Shown piece by piece: positions 1 to 6,707 of a DNA stretch of 45,512 bases. Below the pieces are notes generated by a model. It did not search any database, was not told the DNA's origin, and was given only the letters and a program-made list of their open reading frames with translations. The translations under genes and the position numbers were made by a program. Every line of letters begins with the position of its first letter. The first letter of the stretch is position 1. Where the stretch lies: assembly GCA_947176925.1 (NCBI GenBank), contig CAMWSN010000002.1, forward strand, positions 1 through 45,512. Reading direction: 5' to 3'. Origin of the DNA: an uncultured Porphyromonadaceae bacterium. Lineage in GTDB: Bacteria > Bacteroidota > Bacteroidia > Bacteroidales > Muribaculaceae.

Positions 1-1380
1 GGCGTTATAGCTGCTAAGGGTGTGGAGCGGCGGGAGTTCCGGCGCATATCCGTAAAATTGGCGTGACAGGGTAACCAGGCCGCCGGCTTTTCGGTCATAT
101 ACCGGGAATTTTGCAGCGGTCTCTTCGCCGATACCGGATTTCAGGGGTTCGAGGAAGCCGATTGATGCCACTCGGTCATGCCATGCCTGCGGGTCTTTAT
201 AGTAGCGTGAAAGCAGGCGCGCCATGCCTATGTTGCTGGACTGTTCGATAATGCCGCCTACGGTCAGCTGGGAGTTATAATGTGAGTCCGTGATTGCCGG
301 GCCTTGGCCGAAAGCCTTGAAGGTAGCGCCGATGTCAACCACTTCGTCAATGTCGGTCACAAATCCGTCTTCCACGGCTATCATCATGCTCAGCGGCTTG
401 ACCACTGAGCCCGGTTCATAGCCGCGCACCGCGCGATTCATTGCCTCGACATATTCTCCGGAGCCGGAGCCCAAGGGGTATTCTTCAAGATTGGAGATAG
501 CTTTGATTTCGCCCGTGGCAACTTCCATCAGGACTGCCGTGCCCCATTCGGCGCGGGTTTCTTCCAGGCGTTTGAGCAGGGCGTTTTCGAGGATATCCTG
601 CATCTGGATGTCGATGGTGCTGACCACGTCCCAACCTCTGACGGCGGCCGTGTCGGTCCAGTTGCCGATGCCGCGGTTGAAGTTGACCTTCTTGGCCACT
701 CCGGGTTTGCCGTAGAGCAGTGAGTCAAGGGCCTTTTCCAGGCCCGACATGCCGTGAACCTCGCCCGTCTTTTCGTCTTCACTGACCACTCCGATTGACA
801 GGCGCGCCATGGTCCCGTAAGGATTACGGCGACGCTTGACCGCCTCGGCAATCAGTCCGTGGTTGCCGGTGCGGCGACCATTGAAAAACGGGAAAGTCTT
901 TATGAGCTGATAGTCAGCATAGCTGGCGTTTTTTAGCAGGCGCCAGCCGCGCGGACGTTTTTTGTAACGGGTGGTGTCAACCGGCTCGCGCAGCTTCTTT
1001 TGCCATGCGGCCAAACCTCCCGGTATCGGGAAGTGGACGTTTAGCGAGTCGGCCAGGGAGTCAATTGCTGAGAAGTAGCCGCGCCAGTGGAATCCCTCGG
1101 AGCCAAAGTCCATGCGCAGGTCATAGAATTGCATCGTGGTGGCAAGTACGGAGCCGTCGGAGGCAAGAATGTCGCCGCGTTCGGGCTGAATGATTGTCGA
1201 TGAGCGGCTGAGCTCCTTGTGGGCCAGTTCGTTCCAGTGGGGAGCGTCGATCACTGCATTCTTGAATCCGTTGTAAAGAATCCAGGCAGACAGCAGCAGA
1301 ATCGCCGCGCAGACCAGCAGGATGCGGGTCATGACGGCGCCACGTTTGGTGGTCTTTTTCGGTTTAATTTGCTTCTTCAT
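1..1380 (-). CDS. ftsI: Peptidoglycan transpeptidase FtsI (PBP3), 3' end cut off by window edge
   Basis: Septal class B penicillin-binding protein that cross-links peptidoglycan during division, anchored in the inner membrane with a periplasmic catalytic domain. The visible 460 codons are open from ATG at 1380 to the window edge. A basic N-terminus (MKKQIKPKKTTKRG) precedes one membrane segment at about residues 18-36, then the PBP dimerisation region containing the class B signature RGDILASDG. The transpeptidase domain shows the catalytic SxxK motif (S325-V-V-K328) and the SxN motif (S381-S-N383). The KTG motif and C-terminus lie beyond position 1. The start overlaps the end of ftsL by 17 bases, which is normal for dcw clusters and suggests translational coupling. 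FtsI, rather than PBP2, is indicated by the neighbours rsmH and ftsL; a separate PBP2 is present near the right edge. Confidence 0.93.
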   Translation of the reverse strand, partial: MKKQIKPKKTTKRGAVMTRILLVCAAILLLSAWILYNGFKNAVIDAPHWNELAHKELSRSSTIIQPERGDILASDGSVLATTMQFYDLRMDFGSEGFHWRGYFSAIDSLADSLNVHFPIPGGLAAWQKKLREPVDTTRYKKRPRGWRLLKNASYADYQLIKTFPFFNGRRTGNHGLIAEAVKRRRNPYGTMARLSIGVVSEDEKTGEVHGMSGLEKALDSLLYGKPGVAKKVNFNRGIGNWTDTAAVRGWDVVSTIDIQMQDILENALLKRLEETRAEWGTAVLMEVATGEIKAISNLEEYPLGSGSGEYVEAMNRAVRGYEPGSVVKPLSMMIAVEDGFVTDIDEVVDIGATFKAFGQGPAITDSHYNSQLTVGGIIEQSSNIGMARLLSRYYKDPQAWHDRVASIGFLEPLKSGIGEETAAKFPVYDRKAGGLVTLSRQFYGYAPELPPLHTLSSYNA

Positions 1381-1717
1381 CATTGCCTGAAAGTTGATAG
1401 GGTGGTTGGGCTTGGACTGAAAGAGGGATGCCGAGCGAGTCAAGGCGCTGGCGCATGGCGCTTTCGCGGATTCGGCTCATATAAATTCCGCGCACCCGGA
1501 AACTCTCCGTCTCGACGACCTGGAGGCGCGACGTAAGGGTGCGTATCTGTTCCATGGAGTGCTGACAGCTGTAGCGGTTGGTGATGTAAGCCAAGACCAT
1601 AATCAGCACGGCAAAAATCTGAAGCCAATAGCGCAAAAAGAATTGGCCGTTGACCAGACGCCCCTGAACCAGGCGGCGAAACATCGAATCTTGGAGTTTG
1701 GGTTCTTCGTTGCTCAT
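1364..1717 (-). CDS. ftsL: FtsL-like cell division protein
   Basis: A 117-residue protein with the bitopic layout of FtsL: a cytoplasmic N-terminus of about 28 residues, one hydrophobic segment (about residues 28-47, FLRYWLQIFAVLIMVLAYI), then a periplasmic stretch with heptad-like spacing (MEQIRTLTSRLQVVETESF) suited to a short coiled coil. FtsL pairs with FtsB/DivIC and FtsQ and regulates septal wall synthesis by FtsW-FtsI. Sequence conservation in this family is low, so the call rests on topology and position between rsmH and ftsI. An FtsB/DivIC-like partner is encoded at 30507-30791. Start is ATG at 1717, 15 bases after the rsmH stop. Confidence 0.85.
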   Translation of the reverse strand: MSNEEPKLQDSMFRRLVQGRLVNGQFFLRYWLQIFAVLIMVLAYITNRYSCQHSMEQIRTLTSRLQVVETESFRVRGIYMSRIRESAMRQRLDSLGIPLSVQAQPPYQLSGNDEEAN

Positions 1718-1732
1718 CAGGTTTTCGGGGGA

Positions 1733-2641
1733 TTAAAGTTTTTCAGCTATGCGGAGTTTGGCACTTCGTGAACGCGGGTTGCGTTCCACTTCGGCTGCAT
1801 CGGCCACTATGGGTTTTGAGTTAATCAGTTTCAGGGGCGAGAGGTTGCGTCCATAGAAGTCCTTTTGCTCTTTGCCGTCAAGGCTGCCCGTCTTCATGAA
1901 GTTTTTTACCAGGCGGTCTTCGAGTGAATGGTAAGTGATAATTACCAGGCGCCCTCCGGGGGCAAGGGACTCAAGGGCCTGGTTCAAGAACTGACGCAAG
2001 GCGCCGATTTCGTCGTTGACTTCGATTCGCAGGGCTTGGAAGACTTGCGCCAATTCCTTTTTTTCGCTCTTGGGTGAGATCAGCGGGCGGATAACCTCCA
2101 ACAGTTGTTCGACGGTCAGGAGCTGACGTTCGGCGCGGGCCTTACAGATTGCTGCGGCAAGGCGGCGGGCCTGGCGCAATTCGCCGTAGAGGTGAAAAAG
2201 ATCGGCAAGTTGCTGCTCTGAGGCTTCGTTGATGACCTGAGCGGCGCTGCGTCCTCCGCGGCGGTTCATGCGCATGTCCAAGGGGCCGTCAAAGCGGAAG
2301 GAGAAACCGCGCTCGGGGTCGTCAAAATGATGAAACGAAACGCCAAGGTCTGCAAGGATGCCGCTGACGCGGCCCTTGACGCCGTGGAGGCGCAGGTATT
2401 GGGCTATGAATCTGAAATTCCCGTGAATGGGGGTCAGCCGCGGATCTTCCCAGGCGTTGGCCAAGGCTTCCTCGTCACGGTCAAAGACAAAGAGCTGACC
2501 TTCCGGACCGAGCCGGCCGAGGATGGCGCGCGAATGGCCGCCGCCGCCAAAAGTGGCGTCAGCGTAAATGCCGTCGGGGCTGATATTTAGCCCCTCAAGG
2601 GTTTGCGGCAGCAGGGCGGGAATGTGATAGATAGGCTCCAT
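1733..2641 (-). CDS. rsmH: 16S rRNA (cytosine(1402)-N(4))-methyltransferase RsmH
   Basis: SAM-dependent methyltransferase (formerly MraW) that N4-methylates C1402 of 16S rRNA in the ribosomal P site. The 302-residue length is typical. The N-terminus (YHIPALLPQTLEGL) and the SAM-binding glycine motif DATFGGGGHSRAIL (about residues 28-41) are diagnostic. Further conserved stretches are ILADLGVSFHHFD, GFSFRFDGPLDMRM and the late VIITYHSLEDRLVKNF. It is the first gene of the visible dcw cluster. The usual upstream partner mraZ is not adjacent; the next gene upstream runs the other way. Start is ATG at 2641. Confidence 0.97.
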   Translation of the reverse strand: MEPIYHIPALLPQTLEGLNISPDGIYADATFGGGGHSRAILGRLGPEGQLFVFDRDEEALANAWEDPRLTPIHGNFRFIAQYLRLHGVKGRVSGILADLGVSFHHFDDPERGFSFRFDGPLDMRMNRRGGRSAAQVINEASEQQLADLFHLYGELRQARRLAAAICKARAERQLLTVEQLLEVIRPLISPKSEKKELAQVFQALRIEVNDEIGALRQFLNQALESLAPGGRLVIITYHSLEDRLVKNFMKTGSLDGKEQKDFYGRNLSPLKLINSKPIVADAAEVERNPRSRSAKLRIAEKL

Positions 2642-2652
2642 AAATATGCCCT

Positions 2653-2660
2653 CAAATTTA
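2653..2660 (-). promoter_or_regulatory. Candidate -7 box of the rsmH-ftsL-ftsI promoter
   Basis: The minus strand reads TAAATTTG (2660 to 2653), matching the Bacteroidota -7 consensus TAnnTTTG. A TTG at 2685-2683 is a possible -33 element with a 22-base spacer, slightly long. Only 11 bases separate the box from the rsmH ATG, so the predicted 5' leader is under about 10 bases. Confidence 0.5.
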
Positions 2661-2816
2661 CGAAAAATCCTCCAATAATTTGCAAATAAAAACAGAAATA
2701 TTTTTTATTATTTGATAACTAACTTTAAATCATTAGGTTGGTTCATTTGCAAATGCAAAATCCGTCGACCTCGCTTCATATAATGATTTGGAATCTTTTT
2801 AATACTGTTATTGAAA

Positions 2817-2848
2817 TTTGGCAAATTGTAATTATTTACTTAACTTTG
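2817..2848 (+). promoter_or_regulatory. Bacteroidota sigma-70 promoter for the secreted protein at 2901
   Basis: TTTG at 2817-2820, a 20-base spacer, then TAACTTTG at 2841-2848 match the Bacteroides -33/-7 consensus. Predicted transcription starts near 2853, giving a leader of about 48 bases. The rest of the 2642-2900 gap is AT-rich with no further gene. Confidence 0.7.
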
Positions 2849-2900
2849 CATATAAAATGATAGAAAAATAAACCAATATAGTTACATATTTCCAAAACAA

Positions 2901-4730
2901 ATGAAGAAAATTCTACTTTTTTTTATTGCGGCATTGACGCTGTCGGCACTTTGTCCTGCGGCTTCTGCTGCTGTTTATCGTGTTGATATTGATGATGTTA
3001 GTAACGTGACTGCCGTTATTAACTTAGATGATGACCCTCTGACTCTCCAAAACGGCCTCAATGAAATCGATATGGGTGATCAGCAGTGGCTTCGTATCAT
3101 TGCAAACGACGGCGTGCTGTTCACTGACCTGACCGTCATTGACAGTTATGATAATTCGGAGCGCAGTGTGGCCGGAGGAATTCAGAATCTTCCTGACGGA
3201 CGCATGTATTTTGACTTCAGGGCTTCTTTCCCCGAGGATGAAAGCCTTCGCGTGCGCACTCAGGCTGCCGCCGATGCCCGAACCGCCTCGTTTACGCTCA
3301 ATATTGACAATCCCGCCAAGGCAGACCTCCAGCTCAAGGATGTCAGTATTCCCCTCACTCAGGGCAGCAACGTCATCAAGTTTGAACCAGCCTCCGAGTC
3401 AGTTTATGAAATTGTCCCCTTGGATTATTACTCAATCTATTCGTTGACCCACAATGGTCAGCCCGTGGATCGCGGCGAAGGCTATCGCTATCAGGTCAAG
3501 GTGGCCGACGGTGATGTCGTTGATGTAGTAACCACTTATCCCGACGTGGATTGCGCAATCTCATTCTCCCTCTCCGGCGATGATGTCGATGACTTCATTC
3601 GCGAGGTTGACGTCAACGGCCGTCCCGCCACTGATTGGAATAAACCCGGCTTCTCCGTCAAGTGTGGTTCTGTCCTGACCTTGCGCGGGCGCACGGACGA
3701 GTATGAGGTAATGTCGTTCACGGTCAATGGCGCTGTGGAGACTTTCTCTGCTGAGGTATCCCTCTTCATAGCCAAAGATACGGAACTCAAAATCGACGTT
3801 AGAAAATACGCCTCATATAAGATTACGCTCAACGTTGACGATCCCGCCCGCGTGACGGCTTATCGCGGCTATATCAACGATGGAGAAACCTTTGAACTCC
3901 AGGCTGGAGCGAACACCCTTGAGATTCTTCGCAAGAACCCCTTCTTCACTCTCAAACCGGCCGAAGGATGCTATATCAAGACTCTGACCGTTACCGGTCA
4001 GGAAGATTTTACCCCGGATGAACTGACCAAGTCCTCGGTTCAGGTTCCCGTGGTTGATGACGACGTAGTTACCGTCGTTACCGCCGAAATTGTCCGTGAC
4101 CAAAAGGCGATGGTTTATGTCCATAACTCCAAATCTGCCGGCGAGGATTTCAGCGTCAAACGCGCCGATAATTCTGCCGTTTCGCTTACCGACGGATATA
4201 ATGAATTGCCTTTCTATGACCGTGATAACACGTTTGTTATCACCAAGGCCCTTGAGGCGTCAACCGCCGTTTACCAGAACGAAGAACCCGTGGAACTCGA
4301 CTTTGCCGGATATAATTTCTACGTTGACCTTTGGCATGGCGACGTCCTGAAAATTTTCTATGACTATGCGCCCAAGACCTATCAGCTGACCATCGAATCT
4401 GATGACGAACTGAGCGATGTCGATGTCCTGATGGATCATATTCGTCCCCTTGCTGTCGGTCAGGCTAAGGCCTTGGAATTCAGTCATGTTACTGTCGCCC
4501 CGAAGGCCGGAGCACAAGTGGGCGTGGAAGTAAATGGCGAACCTATCGTCGCCGAATCTGACGGCTCGTTTGCGCTGACCGTGGATGCCGACAAAACCGT
4601 CAAGATTACCCGTGAAGAAAGCTCTATGACCGAGATTTCTGCTGACAAGGCTCAGCGAGCCTACGACCTTCTTGGCCGTCCCGCCTCAAAGGGTCTCCTG
4701 ATTCTCCAAGGCAAGAAAATCGTCAAGTAA
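2901..4730 (+). CDS. Secreted repeat protein of unknown function with C-terminal sorting-like tail
   Basis: I do not recognise a named family. The 609-residue protein starts with a signal peptide (MKKILLFFIAALTLSALCPA, cleavage after ASA near residue 23). The mature part reads as about six tandem beta-rich modules of 80-100 residues (roughly 24-125, 128-215, 217-302, 306-400, 403-490, 493-571). The modules share a pattern of an opening hydrophobic strand, a Leu/Val-rich turn, a V-x-V-N-G segment and a closing D-x-V/T-x-x-I strand. The C-terminus (YDLLGRPASKG...GKKIVK, 588-609) matches the tail of three other secreted proteins in the window and resembles a type IX secretion sorting signal, so export to the cell surface is inferred. 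Residues 399-487 align with part of the product of 6708-8900 (VRDQ...MV, EPVE, GDVLKI), so the two are paralogues. It has its own promoter and terminator. Confidence 0.85.
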   Translation: MKKILLFFIAALTLSALCPAASAAVYRVDIDDVSNVTAVINLDDDPLTLQNGLNEIDMGDQQWLRIIANDGVLFTDLTVIDSYDNSERSVAGGIQNLPDGRMYFDFRASFPEDESLRVRTQAAADARTASFTLNIDNPAKADLQLKDVSIPLTQGSNVIKFEPASESVYEIVPLDYYSIYSLTHNGQPVDRGEGYRYQVKVADGDVVDVVTTYPDVDCAISFSLSGDDVDDFIREVDVNGRPATDWNKPGFSVKCGSVLTLRGRTDEYEVMSFTVNGAVETFSAEVSLFIAKDTELKIDVRKYASYKITLNVDDPARVTAYRGYINDGETFELQAGANTLEILRKNPFFTLKPAEGCYIKTLTVTGQEDFTPDELTKSSVQVPVVDDDVVTVVTAEIVRDQKAMVYVHNSKSAGEDFSVKRADNSAVSLTDGYNELPFYDRDNTFVITKALEASTAVYQNEEPVELDFAGYNFYVDLWHGDVLKIFYDYAPKTYQLTIESDDELSDVDVLMDHIRPLAVGQAKALEFSHVTVAPKAGAQVGVEVNGEPIVAESDGSFALTVDADKTVKITREESSMTEISADKAQRAYDLLGRPASKGLLILQGKKIVK

Positions 4731-4752
4731 CCATAAACTTCACGATAAAAAC

Positions 4753-4790
4753 AAGCGGAAGCATCTCCACTTCGGATGCTTCCGCTTTTA
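4753..4790 (+). terminator. Rho-independent terminator after the secreted protein gene
   Basis: A 13-bp perfect stem (4753-4765 with 4775-4787) and a 9-base loop are followed by TTTTATTTT. It lies 22 bases after the stop codon. Confidence 0.9.
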
Positions 4791-4810
4791 TTTTGGGGTA
4801 ATCGTATTGA

Positions 4811-5179
4811 TTAGGCAACGTTAGGTACGGGACCGTATTGGTTAGGTACCGGCTGGCTTTCCTTGACGAACCAGATGATCAGAATGATGGTACCTACAAC
4901 GGGGATGAGCTGAAGGAAAATCCACCATCCGGATTTGTCAATGTCATGAAGGCGACGCACACCGAGACCCAACGAGGGGAGAAGCAGAGCAAGTACACAA
5001 ATGGTCGGAAGCAATGTGATATTGATAATTCCGCCGATAACTCCGGCAATGGCGCCCACGATGAAACAGAACAGAGCGAACCACCAGTATTCGCTGCGGG
5101 AGGCGCGGCCGTTGAAGTCACAATACTTGTTGAGGGCCATATTGACAGCCTGGCCAAAGCTTACTTGATACTGATACAT
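4811..5179 (-). CDS. DUF805 family inner-membrane protein
   Basis: The 122-residue protein has the DUF805 pattern: an N-terminal NKYCDFNGRASRSEYWWF motif, then hydrophobic segments (about residues 30-53, 55-72 and 86-106), with the conserved GVRRLHDIDKSGWW between the second and third. The molecular function of this family is not established. I chose ATG at 5179 rather than the in-frame codon at 5221 because a good promoter (5249-5219) would start transcription near 5214, making the upstream start untranscribed; the shorter form also begins like other family members. It is a single-gene unit between two terminator-bounded regions. Confidence 0.88.
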   Translation of the reverse strand: MYQYQVSFGQAVNMALNKYCDFNGRASRSEYWWFALFCFIVGAIAGVIGGIINITLLPTICVLALLLPSLGLGVRRLHDIDKSGWWIFLQLIPVVGTIILIIWFVKESQPVPNQYGPVPNVA

Positions 5180-5218
5180 AAACAAACTAAATATAATTAA
5201 AGTGTTACTAATCAGCTG

Positions 5219-5249
5219 CAAAGTTAAGCATTTTCCATTGGACTGCCAA
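5219..5249 (-). promoter_or_regulatory. Promoter of the DUF805 gene
   Basis: On the minus strand TTG (5249-5247), a 20-base spacer and TAACTTTG (5226-5219) match the Bacteroidota consensus. The -7 box overlaps the alternative upstream start, which supports the start at 5179. Confidence 0.7.
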
Positions 5250-5275
5250 GCGAAATGAAATAAAATGAAATAAAT

Positions 5276-6130
5276 TTAGGTTGTGAGGTGACGTAGGGTA
5301 GGGTCGCGTTTAAGCCAGGTGAGTTGTTTTTTGGCGTAGACGCGGGTGTTTTTCTTGATGCGTTCAATGGCGGTTTGGCGGTCCATCAGGCCGTCAAACC
5401 ATGCAAACATCTCTTTGAATCCCACGGTGTTGAGGGCGTTTTCGCCACGCAGGGGGAGCAGGCGCTGCGCCTCCTCTTCGAGCCCGTTGGTGATCATCAA
5501 GTCTACCCTCCGGTTGATGCGGTCAAAAAGCTCCTCGCGTGCCATGTCTATGGCGTATTTTTCAATCTCAAAGGGGCGTTCTTTTGCGGCTCCCGTGCGC
5601 AGCTCGCTGACGGGAATGCCGCTTTGGCGGATAATTTCAAGGGCATGGATGAGTCGCCGATGATTGCGGAGGTCTGCCTCGGCATAATATTTCGGGTCGA
5701 GGCGCCGGAGTTCTTCACGCACTGCCTCAATTCCTTCTTGCTCAAAGAATTGGAGTGTCTCCTGACGTACCTCTGCCGAAATCGTCGGCAGCGAGTCAAG
5801 TCCTCGGGTCAGTGCGTCGATATACATCATTGATCCGCCGCAGACTATCACCCGGTCCAGCCCGCGCCGTTCCATATCGGCAATCAGCCGCAGGGAGTCT
5901 TCTTCGAAGCAGGCGGCCGAGTAGTAGTCCGCGGGCTCTAAGAATTCAAGCAGATGATGAGTGACACCGCCGCGCTCTTCTTCGGAAGGCACAGCTGTGC
6001 AAATAGGCATGTGGCGGTAGACCTGGCGCGAGTCGGCAGAGATGATTTCACAGCCCATTTCCCGGGCCCATTTTACCGCCAAAGCCGATTTTCCCGAGGC
6101 CGTTGGGCCTGTCAGGACAATAACTTTCAT
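5276..6130 (-). CDS. miaA: tRNA dimethylallyltransferase MiaA
   Basis: Transfers a dimethylallyl group to N6 of A37 in tRNAs that read codons starting with U. The 284-residue protein opens with the P-loop GPTASGKSALAVKWA (residues 8-22), followed by the conserved ISADSRQVYRHM, which recognises the isopentenyl donor site. CGGSMMYIDALTRGL and the C-terminal KKNTRVYAKKQLTWLKRDP are also typical. It is somewhat shorter than many MiaA proteins (about 300-315), lacking a C-terminal extension. Its ATG shares one base with the stop codon of the upstream cupin gene (TGATG), which suggests the two are co-translated. Confidence 0.96.
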   Translation of the reverse strand: MKVIVLTGPTASGKSALAVKWAREMGCEIISADSRQVYRHMPICTAVPSEEERGGVTHHLLEFLEPADYYSAACFEEDSLRLIADMERRGLDRVIVCGGSMMYIDALTRGLDSLPTISAEVRQETLQFFEQEGIEAVREELRRLDPKYYAEADLRNHRRLIHALEIIRQSGIPVSELRTGAAKERPFEIEKYAIDMAREELFDRINRRVDLMITNGLEEEAQRLLPLRGENALNTVGFKEMFAWFDGLMDRQTAIERIKKNTRVYAKKQLTWLKRDPTLRHLTT

Positions 6131-6558
6131 CAGAACTGGTCCCAGTCAACCCAGTTTGATGCCGGGTAGCGCCACGAGTCAAGCAGGGCCACAGGCAACT
6201 GCTTGTCGCTCCAAACCTGGAGAATCGAACCGGGCTCGGTCGCTTTCAGGCAGTTGGCATAGCCGGCGGGCACGCAGAGGACCTGGCTCTTTTGGTCTGA
6301 GATATGAAATATTTCCGGCTTGAGGTCCGGCGAGGGATTTTCCCAGTCGTCAGGTTGCACGAAGGCCATGGTGAAGCCGCCTTTGATGCAGTGAAACCAT
6401 TTGCGCTCGTGTTGATGACCATGCCAGCCGCGGACAACAGAGGCGTCGGGGTGGTGAATCGTGTAGGTGCGTTCCACTCCTTCAAGGTGGAAATCGTTGA
6501 GCGACATGATGACGCCGCGATGGTCGCGAAAAATTTCGCCGTCAATTACTGTGACCAT
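6130..6558 (-). CDS. RmlC-like cupin, dTDP-4-dehydrorhamnose 3,5-epimerase family
   Basis: A 142-residue small cupin. The segment SVVRGWHGHQHERKWFHCIK corresponds to the RmlC core, in which an Arg-Gly-x-His motif precedes the barrel strand, and VLCVPAGYANCLKA matches the later RmlC strand (VPxGxAHGF in classical members). This suggests a nucleotide-sugar epimerase or isomerase, but it is shorter than classical RmlC (about 180 residues) and no sugar-nucleotide genes are adjacent, so the substrate is open. It is the first gene of a two-gene unit with miaA, from a strong promoter about 65 bases upstream. Confidence 0.75.
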   Translation of the reverse strand: MVTVIDGEIFRDHRGVIMSLNDFHLEGVERTYTIHHPDASVVRGWHGHQHERKWFHCIKGGFTMAFVQPDDWENPSPDLKPEIFHISDQKSQVLCVPAGYANCLKATEPGSILQVWSDKQLPVALLDSWRYPASNWVDWDQF

Positions 6559-6624
6559 TTGTTTATTAAAGGTTTAGTGTTTAGTGTTTGGTGAGACCCC
6601 GGAGCGGGTCGCATTATCTTTGTG

Positions 6625-6655
6625 CAAATTTACGCATTTTCCCTCGTAAAAGCAA
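6625..6655 (-). promoter_or_regulatory. Promoter of the cupin-miaA operon
   Basis: On the minus strand TTG (6655-6653), a 20-base spacer and TAAATTTG (6632-6625) match the Bacteroidota consensus. The leader before the ATG at 6558 is about 60 bases. Confidence 0.7.
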
Positions 6656-6660
6656 GAAAA

Positions 6661-6690
6661 AAGCGGGACTCTTCGCGAGCCCCGCTTTTT
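6661..6690 (-). terminator. Terminator of the 6708-8900 gene
   Basis: Stem AAGCGGG/CCCGCTT (6661-6667 with 6681-6687) extends inward by CTC/GAG across one mismatch, with loop TTCGC. A-runs on the left and T-runs on the right make it potentially bidirectional. The gene reading into it ends at 6708 on the minus strand. Confidence 0.82.
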
Positions 6691-6707
6691 AAGATCACAT
6701 TTTTACC

